From positions 16,955,518 through 17,019,517 of the forward strand of contig NC_088654.1 of NCBI RefSeq assembly GCF_964019385.1: DNA of 64,000 bases. The letters run 5' to 3'. The stretch is from Sycon ciliatum (lineage: Eukaryota > Porifera > Calcarea > Leucosolenida > Sycettidae). Positions 11,640-22,403 of the stretch are shown here, piece after piece. The notes beneath the pieces are model-generated. The model was not told the DNA's origin and did not search any database. It saw only the letters and a list, made by a program, of their open reading frames with translations. Position numbers and translations under genes: made by a program. How positions within the stretch are numbered: the stretch's first letter is position 1; each line of letters begins with the position of its first letter.

Positions 11640-11830
11640 TATCTTAAATTGTGCACTCATAACAACAGCAAAAATGAAGAAAGTCAAGTTCCATAACGTT
11701 TTCTTGTGACTGTCATCAGTGGAACGCCGTCACATAAAAATGTAATAACTAAAACACACACTTATATACTTGACTTTCTTCATTTTTGCTGTTGTTATGA
11801 GTGCACAATTTATCTTATTTATTGCCATTT
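11640..11830. repeat. Inverted repeat around 11.7 kb
   Basis: TGTGCACTCATAACAACAGC followed by AAAAATGAAGAAAGTCAAG (11652 onward) is repeated in reverse complement at about 11770-11807. The arms are about 40 bp with a 75-bp spacer. Probably a decayed fold-back element; no target duplication was identified. Confidence 0.6.
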
Positions 11831-12177
11831 TACGACTATTGTCTCCTCGTCGATTGTTTGAAAACGTATCTGACATTGATTGGTCACAGAGCCCTACTTC
11901 GGAGCACATGCGAACTCTCTGCTTCCACAAGAAGCGCTGAAACATGTTTGAGGCAGCACTGAGCATGCTGCTATGTCATGAATGCCGTGCGAAGCTTGAA
12001 CAAAAAGGACAACGACTCATTCCAAGTCTGTTCAATTTCCTATAGCTAACATGTTTTACTCTGCAAACATGATTTATCATATGGACTTCAAAGTACGCAC
12101 GACTTTTCTCAGGCAGTTGTGCTGCGCCACAGTGTTTTCTATCTCCGCTCCTTTATTCGTTGTTTTTGGCATCATTA

Positions 12178-12527
12178 GACATGGTTAGCATTTTACCGTT
12201 CATGCTATTTTCGGCGGTAGGCCTGCGCCGCTTTTTGTGTGTGTAGTCATGGCATTTTACAGTTCACGCGCTAGATCCAACGGTACTCGTACCCCAAACC
12301 CAAAATACCGTCGGTTTGGTACCGTTTCGACGATAGAAAGCTCTTTTTAGCGGGAGAACGAAACGGTAAGATTCTAACTAGGGTTACCTCACACGTCTAT
12401 CGTTACGTCAGGAGTCAGGACTCAGAAGCCGAACTGATAACTGTGTCTCGAAAACACATCAAAAACAGACTCGCCCTCTACACGCCGACCGTCGAAATAG
12501 CGTGAACGGTAAAATGCTAACCATGTC
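12178..12527. mobile_element. TA-flanked MITE with 40-bp ends
   Basis: Left end GACATGGTTAGCATTTTACC and the reverse complement of the right end match over about 40 bp. TA duplications lie at 12176-12177 and 12528-12529. 350 bp. Also contains an internal repeat around the TACCGT/ACGGTA theme. Confidence 0.8.
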
Positions 12528-12823
12528 TATTAGAGAGGTTTCGACCCGCGTAATGGTGCTCTTACGTGAATGTCAATTTTTTGCGTTGACGCGAGCTCAG
12601 AAAGAGCTTTCGTTTCACGTTGCTTGTGATGTGAAGCACGTCGTTTCGCTGACGACAGGAGCGAAAACTTCAAAAAGTGAAAAAAGTGATTTTGGTGAGC
12701 TTAGAATTGGAATGTAGGTTGAAGTTTTGTTTCAGTAGGGGTTGACAAGTGTTGTGATGCCGCGGCGATGATGGATCAACACCAACAAGCTGTTTTTGTT
12801 GCTGCCGTGGGACTAGGTGGCCG

Positions 12824-12885
12824 AGCTCTGGCCCAATCCGCTTCAAGACATCATGGCATGTCTTGAAGCGGATTGGGCCAGAGCT
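12824..12885. repeat. Perfect hairpin, 28-bp arms and 6-nt loop
   Basis: Arms AGCTCTGGCCCAATCCGCTT plus CAAGACAT and their exact reverse complement enclose CATGGC. The arms show no mismatch, so the inversion is recent or maintained. Confidence 0.9.
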
Positions 12886-12944
12886 AATTGAACCACTTGA
12901 ACTTGAAGCAGCTCCAGGGGACTCCTGATTTGAGGCAGAAGATA

Positions 12945-13482
12945 CCGTAACGTCGTGGATAAAAGCCGGGCTTATAAGCGCATAAGCCGCTTTCTGCATC
13001 AGGCTTGTATTTTTTTATTTTTTTATTTTATTTTTTTACTAGAGCCACGCAAACCCGTCATGTGTGAGCCATGAATAAGGGGAGTGGTGGCGTGGTCTGG
13101 GATGCTCTGCCGACCTTGGGTCTCGGCTTCATCACAACCAGGCGCGCCAATAGCAGAGAGAGAAAGATGCAAACCATGCTTATATGCACCACTGATATTT
13201 TGCCAGGCTTGTATGCACATCGGTCGATCCGGGCTTGCATAGAAGCCAGGCTTACTGGTATACGCGCGACACGCGTAGATCTACAACTGACTACCGGTAT
13301 GGCGGCAGTTTTACTATGCACTGTAGCGCATGCACTCTTGACCTACCCGGTCCGCGCTTGCATAGAAGCCAGGCTTCTACGTGCGACAGGCTTACCGTAT
13401 ATGCATTTGACCCGTTTGATTTTCAGGCTTCTATCCGCGATGTGCTTGTATGCAAACCCGGCTTTTATCCGCGACTTTACGG
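12945..13482. mobile_element. TA-flanked MITE, CCGTAAAGTC family
   Basis: Ends CCGTAACGTCGTGGATAAAA (left) and CCGTAAAGTCGCGGATAAAA (right, reverse complement) match at 24 of 26 positions, with flanking TA. The interior repeats AGGCTTCTAT/GGCTTGTATG words. Related to the 205-bp element at 23624. Confidence 0.75.
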
Positions 13483-14083
13483 TACTGGACTCACACTGGC
13501 AGACATCGCGATGGAATGAGCTACGCTGAAACTAAGACGTGCAATTCGCTAACTTCTAGTAACTAATTACTTCCTCCTGTATCAGAAAGAAGAGAGGCCA
13601 AGCCAAGTGACTTTCCTTTCCTTTCGATCTACGGCATGCATGCAGTCAAGATTCCCGCCAAAAGGCCAAAGTCGCACTGATATTATTTATAGCTAGTTTA
13701 GGCAAAATCGACAAAATCGAGTCAATAATCCCAACCTGTTAGCAAGGCTAAATTTGCAAAAACTCGCGTTCACGTCGAACGCGAGTTGACCTCAGGCTGT
13801 CCTCAGCCCACGTCATGAACGGGAAAATTTGCCACACCGACGTGAAATTTCACAGTGTAGTGCAGAACAGAACGACGTGAAACGAAACCTCTCTATTATG
13901 CACAAGAACTCGCTCACATTGAGTTGCGATATTAGCAACCTTTGGGCTTCTTCTGAAAATGTGGTTGCGATTTCAGCAACTTTCACTTGTTTTGGCATGG
14001 TTGCGAAAAGCGTAAGTTGCGAAATCTGTTGGCATCTTTGGGAAGGGGCTACCCAGAGTGCGAAACGCTACTATGCACACTAC

Positions 14084-14381
14084 CAAGAGTAGATAAACAA
14101 GAGTGTGCAACTCGCGGATGGATAGGCCCACGGCGGAATTTTTTGTTGACGTAATCTTTTCGACGACGCACGCGCTGGAAGTCTTTCAGAAAGTTTTCCC
14201 TCGTGCTCTTGGCTGGCTTTACACTACAAGGTGCCCAGCACGTGCTCTCACACTGCTCTGCGGCAAAATGCACGTTCTTCTGAAAAAAGGTGACGTCAAC
14301 AAAAATTCCGCCGTGGGCGGGGGTATCTGCAGATTGTGCAGGAGAGATCCGGAGTTGCACACTCTTGTTTATCTACTCTTG
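14084..14381. mobile_element. CAAGAG-family DNA element, 7-bp target duplication
   Basis: Inverted ends CAAGAGTAGATAAACAAGAG / TGTGCAACTC extend over more than 80 bp each. ACACTAC is duplicated exactly at 14077-14083 and 14382-14388. 298 bp. Its interior shares CCGCCGTGGGC / CCCACGGCGG and TGACGT arms but differs from the copies at 27823, 31088 and 60027. Open frames on both strands are arm-derived. Confidence 0.85.
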
Positions 14382-14658
14382 ACACTACCAATAGCCTATA
14401 AGCAGTTATGTAAAGAAATACTGGATTCTAGAATACCGACACCAGAAAGAATATTCGAATCCAGGCCGTACCATTCAAATTACTCGAAAATTCGTGCTGT
14501 ATCGTTGTATTATGAAGAGTTCATAACCCGCCACGGCCACAGTGTGCGACGCCTGATACAGCTCCGCGTAGGGTCTTTTGGTCGAGCGTATACGCGCAGT
14601 CGGATCTTCTGATGTCGTGTGTACTGTAGCGGCCTGACTCCCGACTATTACGTCACAC

Positions 14659-14861
14659 TAGGGTCCGGCGGATTTTGCCGGCAGAAAAATTGGCAGAATT
14701 CGGTACTTTTTCTGGTAAGTTTCATGCATATTTGGTATGTGGATGAAGAAATGGAGCAGAATTCGAGGAATTGCCCGCCATAAGGTTTGTATGGTTCTGC
14801 CAATTTTACTGCTTTTCGAGCAGAATCTGCCACCTTTTCGAGCAGAATGCGCCGGTCCCTA
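14659..14861. mobile_element. 203-bp hAT-type MITE, copy 1
   Basis: Inverted ends TAGGGTCCGGCGGATTTTGC and TAGGGACCGGCGCATTCTGC, flanked by exact 8-bp duplications CGTCACAC (14651-14658 and 14862-14869). Length is exactly 203 bp, as in the copies at 18591, 37916 and 53821. 8-bp duplications with TAGG ends fit the hAT superfamily. Confidence 0.88.
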
Positions 14862-14869
14862 CGTCACAC

Positions 14870-16084
14870 GAATAAGCATGCGCGTCGTAACGTCTTTGGC
14901 CTCAACTTCTTTGTTGTCCGCCATTGTAGCCGTCGTCTAGGGCCCGACGTAAAACCCCTAAACTGGTGACCCTTAGTGTCTTGAACAAAACGCCCATGGA
15001 TGAAGCCTGATCCGCCAAACAATCTCCGTTACATGCAAGGCAAATACAGGAAATACCTCCGGACACGGATGGCTGAAGAAATTGACCAGTTCACGACTCA
15101 GCTCTCCTCCATGGTAGAAGTAAATGGGTCACCCCCCCCCCCCCCCTCCCCTTCACCTCCGTCTCTCATACAATGCATGATGCCTCCAATTTGTGCCATG
15201 GTTTCTTCGGAATTGTTGTGCCTCGCAATCATGATGAAGCAATTCCACCCCCAGCACATGCGCTCTCTGACCGGCCTGATCCCACCAGCAACATGACTTC
15301 AAGTTGTGGAATGATACTGACAGACACCTTCCTCCGTACAGTGCTGTTTCGACCACTGAAGTCTCACCAGCGAAGGCTGCGAATAATGAATGGCTAGAAT
15401 TAATTAGAATGAACTTGAAAGCACAGTGTTATGCAAAGAATGAAATGAAGAAGCGCAATCACAGCCACATCACATAAAACAGTAACATGGTAAACTATCA
15501 GAACTCACTTTCTAGCACATCTTTCTCTAACTGGATATCCGCACGATTGACCGTGTATTCTGCATGACAAGACGAAACGCGGACAGATATGCACCTACTT
15601 AATCTAGGTAATGCAAACAGATCCAAGTTCCCTGATACTCGTACTCCTGCCCCTAAGTCTACGCAATGCTCACCTTGCCGACTGTGTGGTGCTACCTGCG
15701 TCCCGCTAAAAATATCTTACTGGATGAGTTCATTCTGGATAGCTGTCTTAGGGGGCGTTCGTTTTTCATCTACATGTTTTGGTAGAAACTACTTCTTTCG
15801 CTAGAAGTGTTCGTTTTTGTTACTCATAAGGGTAGATTCTCCTTTCCTCAACCGGCTCTACCAGGCAAGTTGGTAGAATCCGGAAGAAGTTGGTTGCCGA
15901 GCTGCGGGATTTCCATCAAGATCAAGGATTTGTACACAACTCCATACAGAAGAGAAACATTTCACGTACATATCGTGTAAACTACTAAAACCGTCACTAC
16001 TTGTACTGATATCTATAAGAAAGAAAAAGGACCAAGGAACTACAAGTTACGCTATAATGTTCACATTGGGTCGATTGTTATTAG
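14870..16084. other. No confirmed gene
   Basis: A forward open frame at 15000-15296 (KPDPPNNLRYMQGKYRKYLR then MAEEIDQF) reads like protein but ends in a C homopolymer, and no family was recognised; it may be a retroelement scrap. A C run lies at 15132-15146. A partial copy of the 17.3-kb MITE (GGACCAAGGAACTACAAGTT) occurs near 16030-16055. Confidence 0.4.
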
Positions 16085-16102
16085 CAAGAGTATGTACTCT
16101 TG
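16085..16102. mobile_element. 18-bp CAAGAG remnant with exact 7-bp duplication
   Basis: CAAGAGTATGTACTCTTG lies between two exact TTATTAG copies (16078-16084 and 16103-16109). Only 8-10 terminal bases of each element end remain. It looks like an excision footprint. Confidence 0.85.
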
Positions 16103-16334
16103 TTATTAGGCGTATGCCTGTTTTGATTTCCACTACAAGTAAAGTATACAACACAAACAAATCGCCAACGCTTTGTACGCCAAAGCAGCCTGCAGTTGTT
16201 GCTGTTGGTCAATGTGGATTGCCGCAAGTCATGAGGCATGGCGGGTGATAGGTATTATTATTTCAGGCCCTTAAGTGTTTTTTTCGAGGCCTTCTTCACG
16301 CCTACTCTGAGTTTCACGATCTGGTGCCCTTTAC

Positions 16335-16475
16335 CTGATGACTCAGCGGCACAAGCATGATACTCAGAATGGCGACAAACTATATTGTAGCCTTGCCCTC
16401 GTTGTTCTGTGTATTCGCTCCTCTCAAATGAAGCGGAATTACACTCGCCAGACCATTTTTGCATGAAATAAAATC
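16335..16475 (-). CDS. Host gene exon F (Cys-containing extracellular module)
   Basis: Minus-strand exon with acceptor AAAAGTACAG (read on the minus strand) and donor TCATCAG|GTAAAG. Its 141 nt are in phase 1-1, so it joins in frame after the exon at 17928-18218 (split Gly codon). It encodes about 47 residues with three cysteines, including GFYFMQKWSGECNSASF and QGYNIVCRHSEYHACAAESS. The fold is not recognised. The split-codon match with the preceding exon and the consensus donor support a real coding exon. The upstream pyrimidine tract is weak. Confidence 0.7.
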
Positions 16476-16820
16476 CTGTACTTTTCCTCAGGCTGTAAAC
16501 ACTGCACTGTAACCACTTCATCTCTCAACCAATCTCATACATCACCACCCAAAACGTCTTCTGGCCACAAATATTCCAAAAATATTGAACAGTAAATTTA
16601 ATGTTTATTCCACATTTTCAGGTGAGGCTCATCTTCAGGAAGATGAAACCGAACGCTGCACATTCAACTCTTGTTGTCCCTTCCGAGTGTTATTCGCATG
16701 CAGCAAAACCAACCAACCAAACAGCTAAGAAAATAAAAACTTCTGAAACGCGGAAGAGGAGTGGACCATTCAACACAACTAAGATGAAACCGAGGGAATA
16801 GAACCAGGGAATAGCACCAG

Positions 16821-16824
<4 letters not shown>

Positions 16825-16904
<80 letters not shown>
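16825..16904. repeat. (CT)n microsatellite
   Basis: About 38 CT units with two TTTC interruptions. It lies in the intron between exons E and F of the minus-strand gene. Confidence 0.95.
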
Positions 16905-17083
16905 CGAATCTCTCTCCGAGTTTCTGTACCACATCTGTAACACCAGGCAACTCGCCATCTCACTACTTTCTGTTTCCTTTCATCACACCGTTATACTTGC
17001 TAATGTCCGTTCTTCTGTTCCACTTAATGTTTTGTAATTGGTGCTTGGTCCCACCGCTGATCTCGATACCCATTGTGTGTGTT

Positions 17084-17105
17084 GGGGGGGGGGGGGGGGG
17101 GGGGA
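17084..17105. repeat. G homopolymer
   Basis: A run of more than 20 G (positions about 17084-17104). Similar G or C runs occur at 10327, 15132, 31101 and 38202. Confidence 0.95.
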
Positions 17106-17282
17106 GACGCTGCTCCGGCTTCCCGCTGTATTGTCATGTCTCCCCTTTGGTTCTGTCTTCCCATTCCGTTCTCTGCTGGACTGTGTATTTCAGTAAAAAA
17201 AAGCACCTTCTATATGCGGACGCTCCACTGCAGCCAATTTAAAATAAATACAATATTCTTCGGATGGAGAGCCAAGGTTTAA

Positions 17283-17719
17283 TTTATACAAAAGAGAAAG
17301 ACCAAGGATTTACAAGTTATGCTATACTGTCCACTAACACCACCAGTTACTAAACAATCAGCTCATGCATAAGGAGGGGTTTGACCGTATTGTCCAATGG
17401 TCCTGCCAGTATCGTCATCGACATGCATGAACATCCGCCAACGTCCTTCACAGCTGAGACTTTCAGCTCGTGCTTATCTTGGTTGCGCTCACCTTCCCCT
17501 CCTTATGTTATTTCTATAACTTAGAACCTTCCAAGTTGGAAGGCTGTTGGAGTGCGCATCCAAGATGTGCTAGAGCTGTTAGCCAGTTAGTTGTAGAACG
17601 TCAGTACCGTCGGTCAGTGTAGTGCAGTGTTATCGCATGAGCTGGTTGTTTAGTAACTGGTGGTGTTAGTGGACAGTATAGCGTAACTTGTAGTTCCTTA
17701 GTCTTTCTCTTTCGTGTAA
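17283..17719. mobile_element. MITE with about 75-bp inverted ends
   Basis: The left arm (AGAGAAAGACCAAGGATTTA, then CACTAACACCACCAGTTACT) recurs in reverse complement at about 17635-17712. The interior has TAACTTAGAACCTTCCAAGT, shared with 28236 and, inverted, with 35285. No clear target duplication. Confidence 0.75.
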
Positions 17720-17798
17720 AATATTCTTCATTTAATAATATTCGTCCACCAAAATTATTACCTAGGTGTCTGACTTCGTAAAATGTAATCACTGGTAC

Positions 17799-17821
17799 CA
17801 AGAGTCACTAATGCGCTCTTG
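17799..17821. mobile_element. 23-bp CAAGAG remnant with exact 7-bp duplication
   Basis: CAAGAGTCACTAATGCGCTC then TTG, between exact CTGGTAC copies at 17792-17798 and 17822-17828. Excision-footprint-like remnant in intron sequence just 3' of exon E. Confidence 0.82.
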
Positions 17822-17927
17822 CTGGTACAATACATGTGAAGGTACCGACATTCAACTGTACAGTGGGCACTATCAACGTAATGACTCGAAAGTATCCATG
17901 TAAAATTGACCACACCACAAAGCTTAC

Positions 17928-18218
17928 CAAAGTCGTTGGGAACACAAAGAAAACCATTCCTCGAGTCACTTGCAACGTCACGAGTAGGCCAGTTGTGAGG
18001 TGATGCTGTAGAGGTGAAAGTCACCACCGAAGTGTCTGTAGCCCAGGAAGATAGGCCCTTTTGGGTGATGCACCTCTGTGCACTGGTTGTAAATAGCACT
18101 TTGATGAAGGCTTCATTCACAAGCTTCATGCCTGCATTTCGGCAGGCGTAGTCCGCTTCAATAAACTTGACTGGCGTGGCACTGTACGCAAAGCTAACAC
18201 CGGCGCAGCTCAACCGGT
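17928..18218 (-). CDS. Host gene exon E (Cys-rich, lectin-like module)
   Basis: Minus-strand exon with acceptor TATGCTTTCAG and donor GACTTTG|GTAAGC. Its 291 nt are in phase 1-1 and join in frame to the exons at 21726 (5' side) and 16335 (3' side). It encodes about 97 residues: RLSCAGVSFAY, EADYACRNAGMKLVNEAF, QRCITQKGLSSWATDT and ending NGFLCVPNDF. Cys spacing and the 'YACRNAGM.L...SW...FLC' pattern recall a C-type-lectin-like fold, but no ligand motif (EPN/QPD-WND) is visible. Known: phase 1-1 exons are typical of shuffled extracellular domains. Inferred: secreted or ectodomain part of the mosaic protein. Confidence 0.75.
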
Positions 18219-18590
18219 CTGAAAGCATAAGCAAGTATAGGAAAACAGACGCAAAAAATCATGACGCTACCCTCGCTACCTCCCATAGCAGAGGCCAGAC
18301 ATCCAGCAGTCTCTCTCTCTTCCCCTGTTTTTGTTCTAGCAAGTCCTGTATAGCCTCTGCAGGAATGGAGCCTGTGCAGGGGGCATAGGGGCACGTGAAA
18401 AAAGTGTTCCGGTTTTTTGTGTCATATCGCCTGGCTGAACCTGCTTGTGCCAGGCCTCTCCTAAATTTCATGGTGCTGGCCACTTTGCATGCATTTCGCC
18501 GTAACCACTTACGGTTGTTCCTTGCGCACCCTGTGAAAAGGCCATAGGCTTGTTGGGTATACCCAAGTAACAAATACATGTACAAGTTTC

Positions 18591-18793
18591 TAGGCATTGG
18601 CGGATAATGCTCGAAAAGGTGGCAGATTCTACTCGAAAAGCAGTGAAATTGGTGGAACCATACAAACCTTATGGCGAGCAATTCCTCGAATTCTACTTTA
18701 CTTCTTTATCCACATACCAAACCTGCATGAAACTTACCAGAAAAAGTACCTAATTCTGCAAATGTTTCTGCTGGCATTATCCGCATATGCCTA
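18591..18793. mobile_element. 203-bp hAT-type MITE, copy 2 (inverted)
   Basis: Ends TAGGCATTGGCGGATAATGC and TAGGCATATGCGGATAATGC. 203 bp, same family as 14659, 37916 and 53821 but in the opposite orientation. Flanks CAAGTTTC and AGAGTTTC match at 6 of 8 positions. Confidence 0.8.
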
Positions 18794-18844
18794 AGAGTTT
18801 CGCGGAACTAGGCCTCCAGAAGAAGAGAGTTTGGCCAGCTCTTT

Positions 18845-19640
18845 GGTTGTTTTTTGGTTGTTTTTTATTTCACTTCGCACATTCAAACGGGATGACGACA
18901 CAATAAAATGACGGCGAAGGCTTAGCCTAGAAGTGGCTATGGACGAACATAGTAAAAGCTATGGAAGCACATAGTAAGGCAATAGGATACTAATAACTGC
19001 GAGTAAACGGGGGGGGGGGAGAGAGAGAGAGAATACGATGTATCTGTGATACTACGTGAGGATTACTGAACTGCACGGGGAGGGAGAGCAGAGCGATCAG
19101 CAGCAACTCGAACTACTCCCTACAGGCGTATGGTACACATGCATGCTTAAACTCAGGTAGCCGGGTAATTGTGCGGACCTCACCAGGGAGAGCGTTCCAC
19201 AGCAGAGCACCAGCAACAGAAAATCTCCGCTGACCGCGGGGCCGGCGGCTACGGTTTGCCTGGCTTAGTACTAGTAGGCCATTTGACTGCTGATGGCGGG
19301 TAGGGGTGATGTGCCGGGGTCAGAAGCTGGGCTAGCACAGGGCTGGTGCGGGCGTGGATGCACCGCCAGATGGTGATCAATATTTTCTGCCTGTAGAGCT
19401 CGCTGACACGGTACAGGGAGTGAGCAGTGGCTGCATGGCTGTCCGGGGGGGCGGGTTGCCATCGATACAGCGGATGGCTCTGTTTTGTGCGGTTTGCAGT
19501 CGTTTCAGTTGACCCTCTCGCATTGCGGCTGAAAAGCAGCAGGAGCCATAAAGCAGGTCGGGCATTATGACCGCCTTCACATACACCTGACGAGGGCGTC
19601 TTGATAGGCTTCGGCGTGCCCGACACTCTTCAATGCCAAT
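18845..19640 (-). mobile_element. 5'-truncated LINE, RT C-terminal part and 3' tail
   Basis: Minus-strand frames carry a non-LTR RT tail: VKAVIMPDLLYGSCCFSAAM, LKRLQTAQNRAIRCI, then LYRQKILITIWRCIHARTSP. 'LEYGS..+......L++LQ..QNRA+R', then 'LY+QK+L......H', is the standard CR1/Jockey C-terminal pattern. The 3' untranslated end runs to a CAACCAAAAAA repeat near 18845 (reverse complement). A piece of the same 3' end occurs near 38330-38410. Frameshifts make it non-functional. Confidence 0.75.
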
Positions 19641-20599
19641 TGCTGATAGTGATGTCGGTACTGTGCGAAGACCCTTTCATGATACCGGATCACAAGAGAT
19701 TACTGAATACTGCAGTTTCCCCTCGTGCCACCTGTCAATTCCAGGCTGACCACGCACTTCGGGAATTGGAATTGTTAATTTTTCATGGTACTGTACCAGA
19801 CCACCCGAAAAAACTATTTTCAACTTTGTGAACCGGCCTGTTCAGCGCCACTTTTTGCTCTTGTATACTTTTTGGAATCGAAACAGGCAGAGGTCTTAAG
19901 AAAAGTGGACCCACTGAATGACATTGTGGTACTTCGAAGTAGCTATCTATTTGGTGCAGCTGAGAGCCTGTTGCCGGAATGGCGGTATTTTCAAGTGGAG
20001 GAAGTAGTTCCTGAATAATCTGTAATGCAAGCTTTGTAATAACTGTCCTGCAGAAAATGCCCCATTGACCGCCTGATGCCTGAACACCAAATTTCCAAAT
20101 TTTCGCTTTGTTTTGCAACCCTCAAGCCAAATAACGCGAGCAAAACTTTCACGCGACAACAAAAATAACGTGCAGCTGAACCTTTCTACTGTCTCCATAA
20201 AGCTCGTTTAAAGTTCATTCCTACCTTGTGGACAGCGGTCGTTTGCAGAGTTATCTGGAGCGTCCTACAAGTTGACACGTGTATTCAAAAGCGTGGACCG
20301 TAAAGATTCGTTCGCTGTGTCTTGATGTTTTGAAACCATTGACAATCCCTCCACTGTCTTGCCTTTCTCCATAAAGTAGGTACCGGTATCTTTTATGTCG
20401 AGTAGTTCAGATCCCATTTCACACTTTTTTCTACTTGCGTCAATTTGATTGTTTTGAATGCCTTGACCCTCCCTCCCCTGTCCGGATTTTCTCCATAAAG
20501 TAGCGATCTTTGTGTCGATTTTTGTCCATCACTCTTCCCTCTTTTCCATCTCTATAACATTCATACCAGCTGACCATTTAAGTTTCCAACTGTCTTTTT
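19641..20599. other. Intronic stretch, no gene recognised
   Basis: Short open frames on both strands without family motifs. Three 'CTCCATAAAGTAG'-like repeats lie near 20368, 20491 and related sites. It sits between exons D and E of the minus-strand gene. Confidence 0.4.
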
Positions 20600-21252
20600 T
20601 TGTTGATTCAGACCTTGAGATTTCCTAACTTTCAAAGTTCCAATTATCGAGCCTTTCAAAATCATGTTTCAGAATGTGCCTTCCGACAAATCTACAAGCA
20701 ACTTTTGAATCTTTCATACAACTTCACGGGTAAAGATGGTCCAAATTGCACATTGCATGGCGTGTCGCATAGGGGAAGTTCGGCCAAATGCTCAGCTGCT
20801 GCGATCAGCCAGTTGGGCCGATTGCATGAACCTCACGATGAGAATGTTACGTTTTGCGGCCATACCATCGAGCATCGCAGGTAAAATTCCCATTCATCTC
20901 TCCGTATTCAATTGGTTTTCTCTCTCCCGGTCCACTCGTACTAGTCTCTCACTTCCCCGTGCTAATTCAGCCGCATTTACCAACTCTCCTCTGTTTTTGT
21001 CCTGCAGCCTTTGGCTGCAACTTCCCCAGCATGTTAAGACATCAAAATGTCTTTCCAGCTTTAAAAATGCACTCCGATCGCATAATGTAGTACGATAGGA
21101 TCTCATTGCTGGATTCTTGTCTATCCTTCTTTCTTCTCTTTTTCTATATTCCTTTCTTTTCTTTTCTTGCCGTGGTTGGCTATCACCCCTCTCTCGCACT
21201 TTGCGTGCCAATTGGTCATGAACCACGAGTTGAGTGAAATAAATAAATAAAT
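20600..21252 (+). mobile_element. 5'-truncated LINE, RT C-terminus with (AAAT)n tail
   Basis: A forward frame around 20880-21095 shows the C-terminal LINE pattern (LSLPRANSAAFTNSPLFLSC, LWLQLPQHVKTSKCLSSFKN). About 140 bp later the copy ends in AAATAAATAAATAAATC at 21238-21253, a short repeat tail typical of target-primed insertion. Confidence 0.7.
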
Positions 21253-21417
21253 CACATCGCAATAGAAAGCTTCTGTGACTGTCCCTTTACAATCAGGTGA
21301 GTGTCCTGCCAGGCGCGCAAACTTTTTTTCAACACTCCCTGGAGAACAATCAAAAGAGTGTTCGAGGAGACAAAAAGATTACAATTATACGCAGTAAGCA
21401 GGGCGAGTTGAATATTC

Positions 21418-21491
<74 letters not shown>
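21418..21491. repeat. (CA)n microsatellite
   Basis: About 36 uninterrupted CA units in an intron of the minus-strand gene. Confidence 0.97.
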
Positions 21492-21725
21492 ATTAGCTAC
21501 GGTAAAGTATCGTAAGTGTCGCACGTTTTCGCTGCAATCTCATCACAAGGATTGTACTGGCAAAGACAAATGATTCGAAATGAACGCGTAACGGCCGGAA
21601 ATGTCATCATTAACTGAACCGCATTGGAGCCCGGGACTAACAGAACATAGATACTCAAAATGCAGATGGTGGATAATCATGAGAATTCAGGCATTGGCCA
21701 GTGACCCAGGTGGACTGATCCTTAC

Positions 21726-21992
21726 CGAATGCTTTGCACGTTGGAAGTCGTGTGGCTAAATATTTATATAATAATCCGCCACCCCCAATCTGGTGCACTT
21801 TTTTGACTGTCACCGCTTCGTTCAGATACGCAGCAAAGCACGACTGACTAATTGGGCAGTACTCATAATACCCCTTGTCACATCGGAACCTATACTCTCT
21901 TGAAATGCGCGTGTCACCTATGTACTCATCCACCGTGAAGTGTGATGCTGATGGTGACGTAATATTGTAAGCAGGATCATAATCTGAAAATC
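21726..21992 (-). CDS. Host gene exon D (sushi-like Cys module)
   Basis: Minus-strand exon with acceptor TGTGTGATTTCAG and donor GCATTCG|GTAAGG. 267 nt in phase 1-1, joining in frame to the EGF-like exon at 25674. It encodes about 89 residues: DYDPAYNITSPSASHF, EYRFRCDKGYYEYCPISQSC and ending ATRLPTCKAF. The 'Y.FRCDKGYY...C...LPTCK' layout resembles a complement-control (sushi) module, though the usual Trp near the C terminus is not evident. Start and end are set by splice consensus, as no Met is needed. The context is a mosaic extracellular protein. Confidence 0.75.
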
Positions 21993-22403
21993 CTGAAATC
22001 ACACAGAAAACACAAAGTGGTCAGGCATTCCCAAGGATACATAAAGAGAAAAAGTCTGCAGATAAGTTGAAGAGCGGGGAGATTTAGAAAATGGGTGCCA
22101 GAGTGATGCAAAATTATAGAGGAGGGATGACGGCAACTCTGAGAAACATTGAGTTGAAAAAGTGGGTTAGCAAAGACGAAACTGGTAAAAGACAAGATGA
22201 AAATAAAGCAAAGTAAAGAATCTGAAGACGTGATAAATCCGCCCTAGTCGCGGCAAGTTAATGACGTCATCATGATGTCACCAAATTTAGTGCAAACTTC
22301 AAGCTGGTATAACTCGGGGGCGGCCGCTCCGATCAACCTGGGACCTTCATCATTGGAATCAGATCAGCCCGATCGTTTTGTTCAAAATTGCACGGCTCTT
22401 TAA

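Larger units (their letters stand above)
12533..13893. mobile_element. Possible TA-flanked element with GAGAGGTTTCG ends
   Basis: An 11-bp inverted end GAGAGGTTTCG next to TA occurs at 12531-12543 and 13883-13895. The same GAGAGGTT start is used by MITEs at 32146 and 41570. The shared end is short and the interior holds other insertions, so pairing of these two ends is tentative. Confidence 0.4.

Noticed and set aside
14049..14612. Open frames on both strands near 14.1-14.6 kb
   Set aside because: Mostly the arms and interior of the CAAGAG element; no protein family recognised.
15000..15296. Protein-like frame with MAEEIDQF
   Set aside because: Runs into a C homopolymer coding poly-Pro and has no recognised family; recorded only as a possible retroelement scrap.
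18259..18794. Open frames on both strands around 18.3-18.8 kb
   Set aside because: Derived from intron sequence and from the arms of the hAT MITE, which give similar frames (for example PKYRILPIFLPALSA-like) at every copy.
19783..20118. 111-residue minus-strand open frame
   Set aside because: No motif, no splice context, and an overlapping open frame on the other strand.
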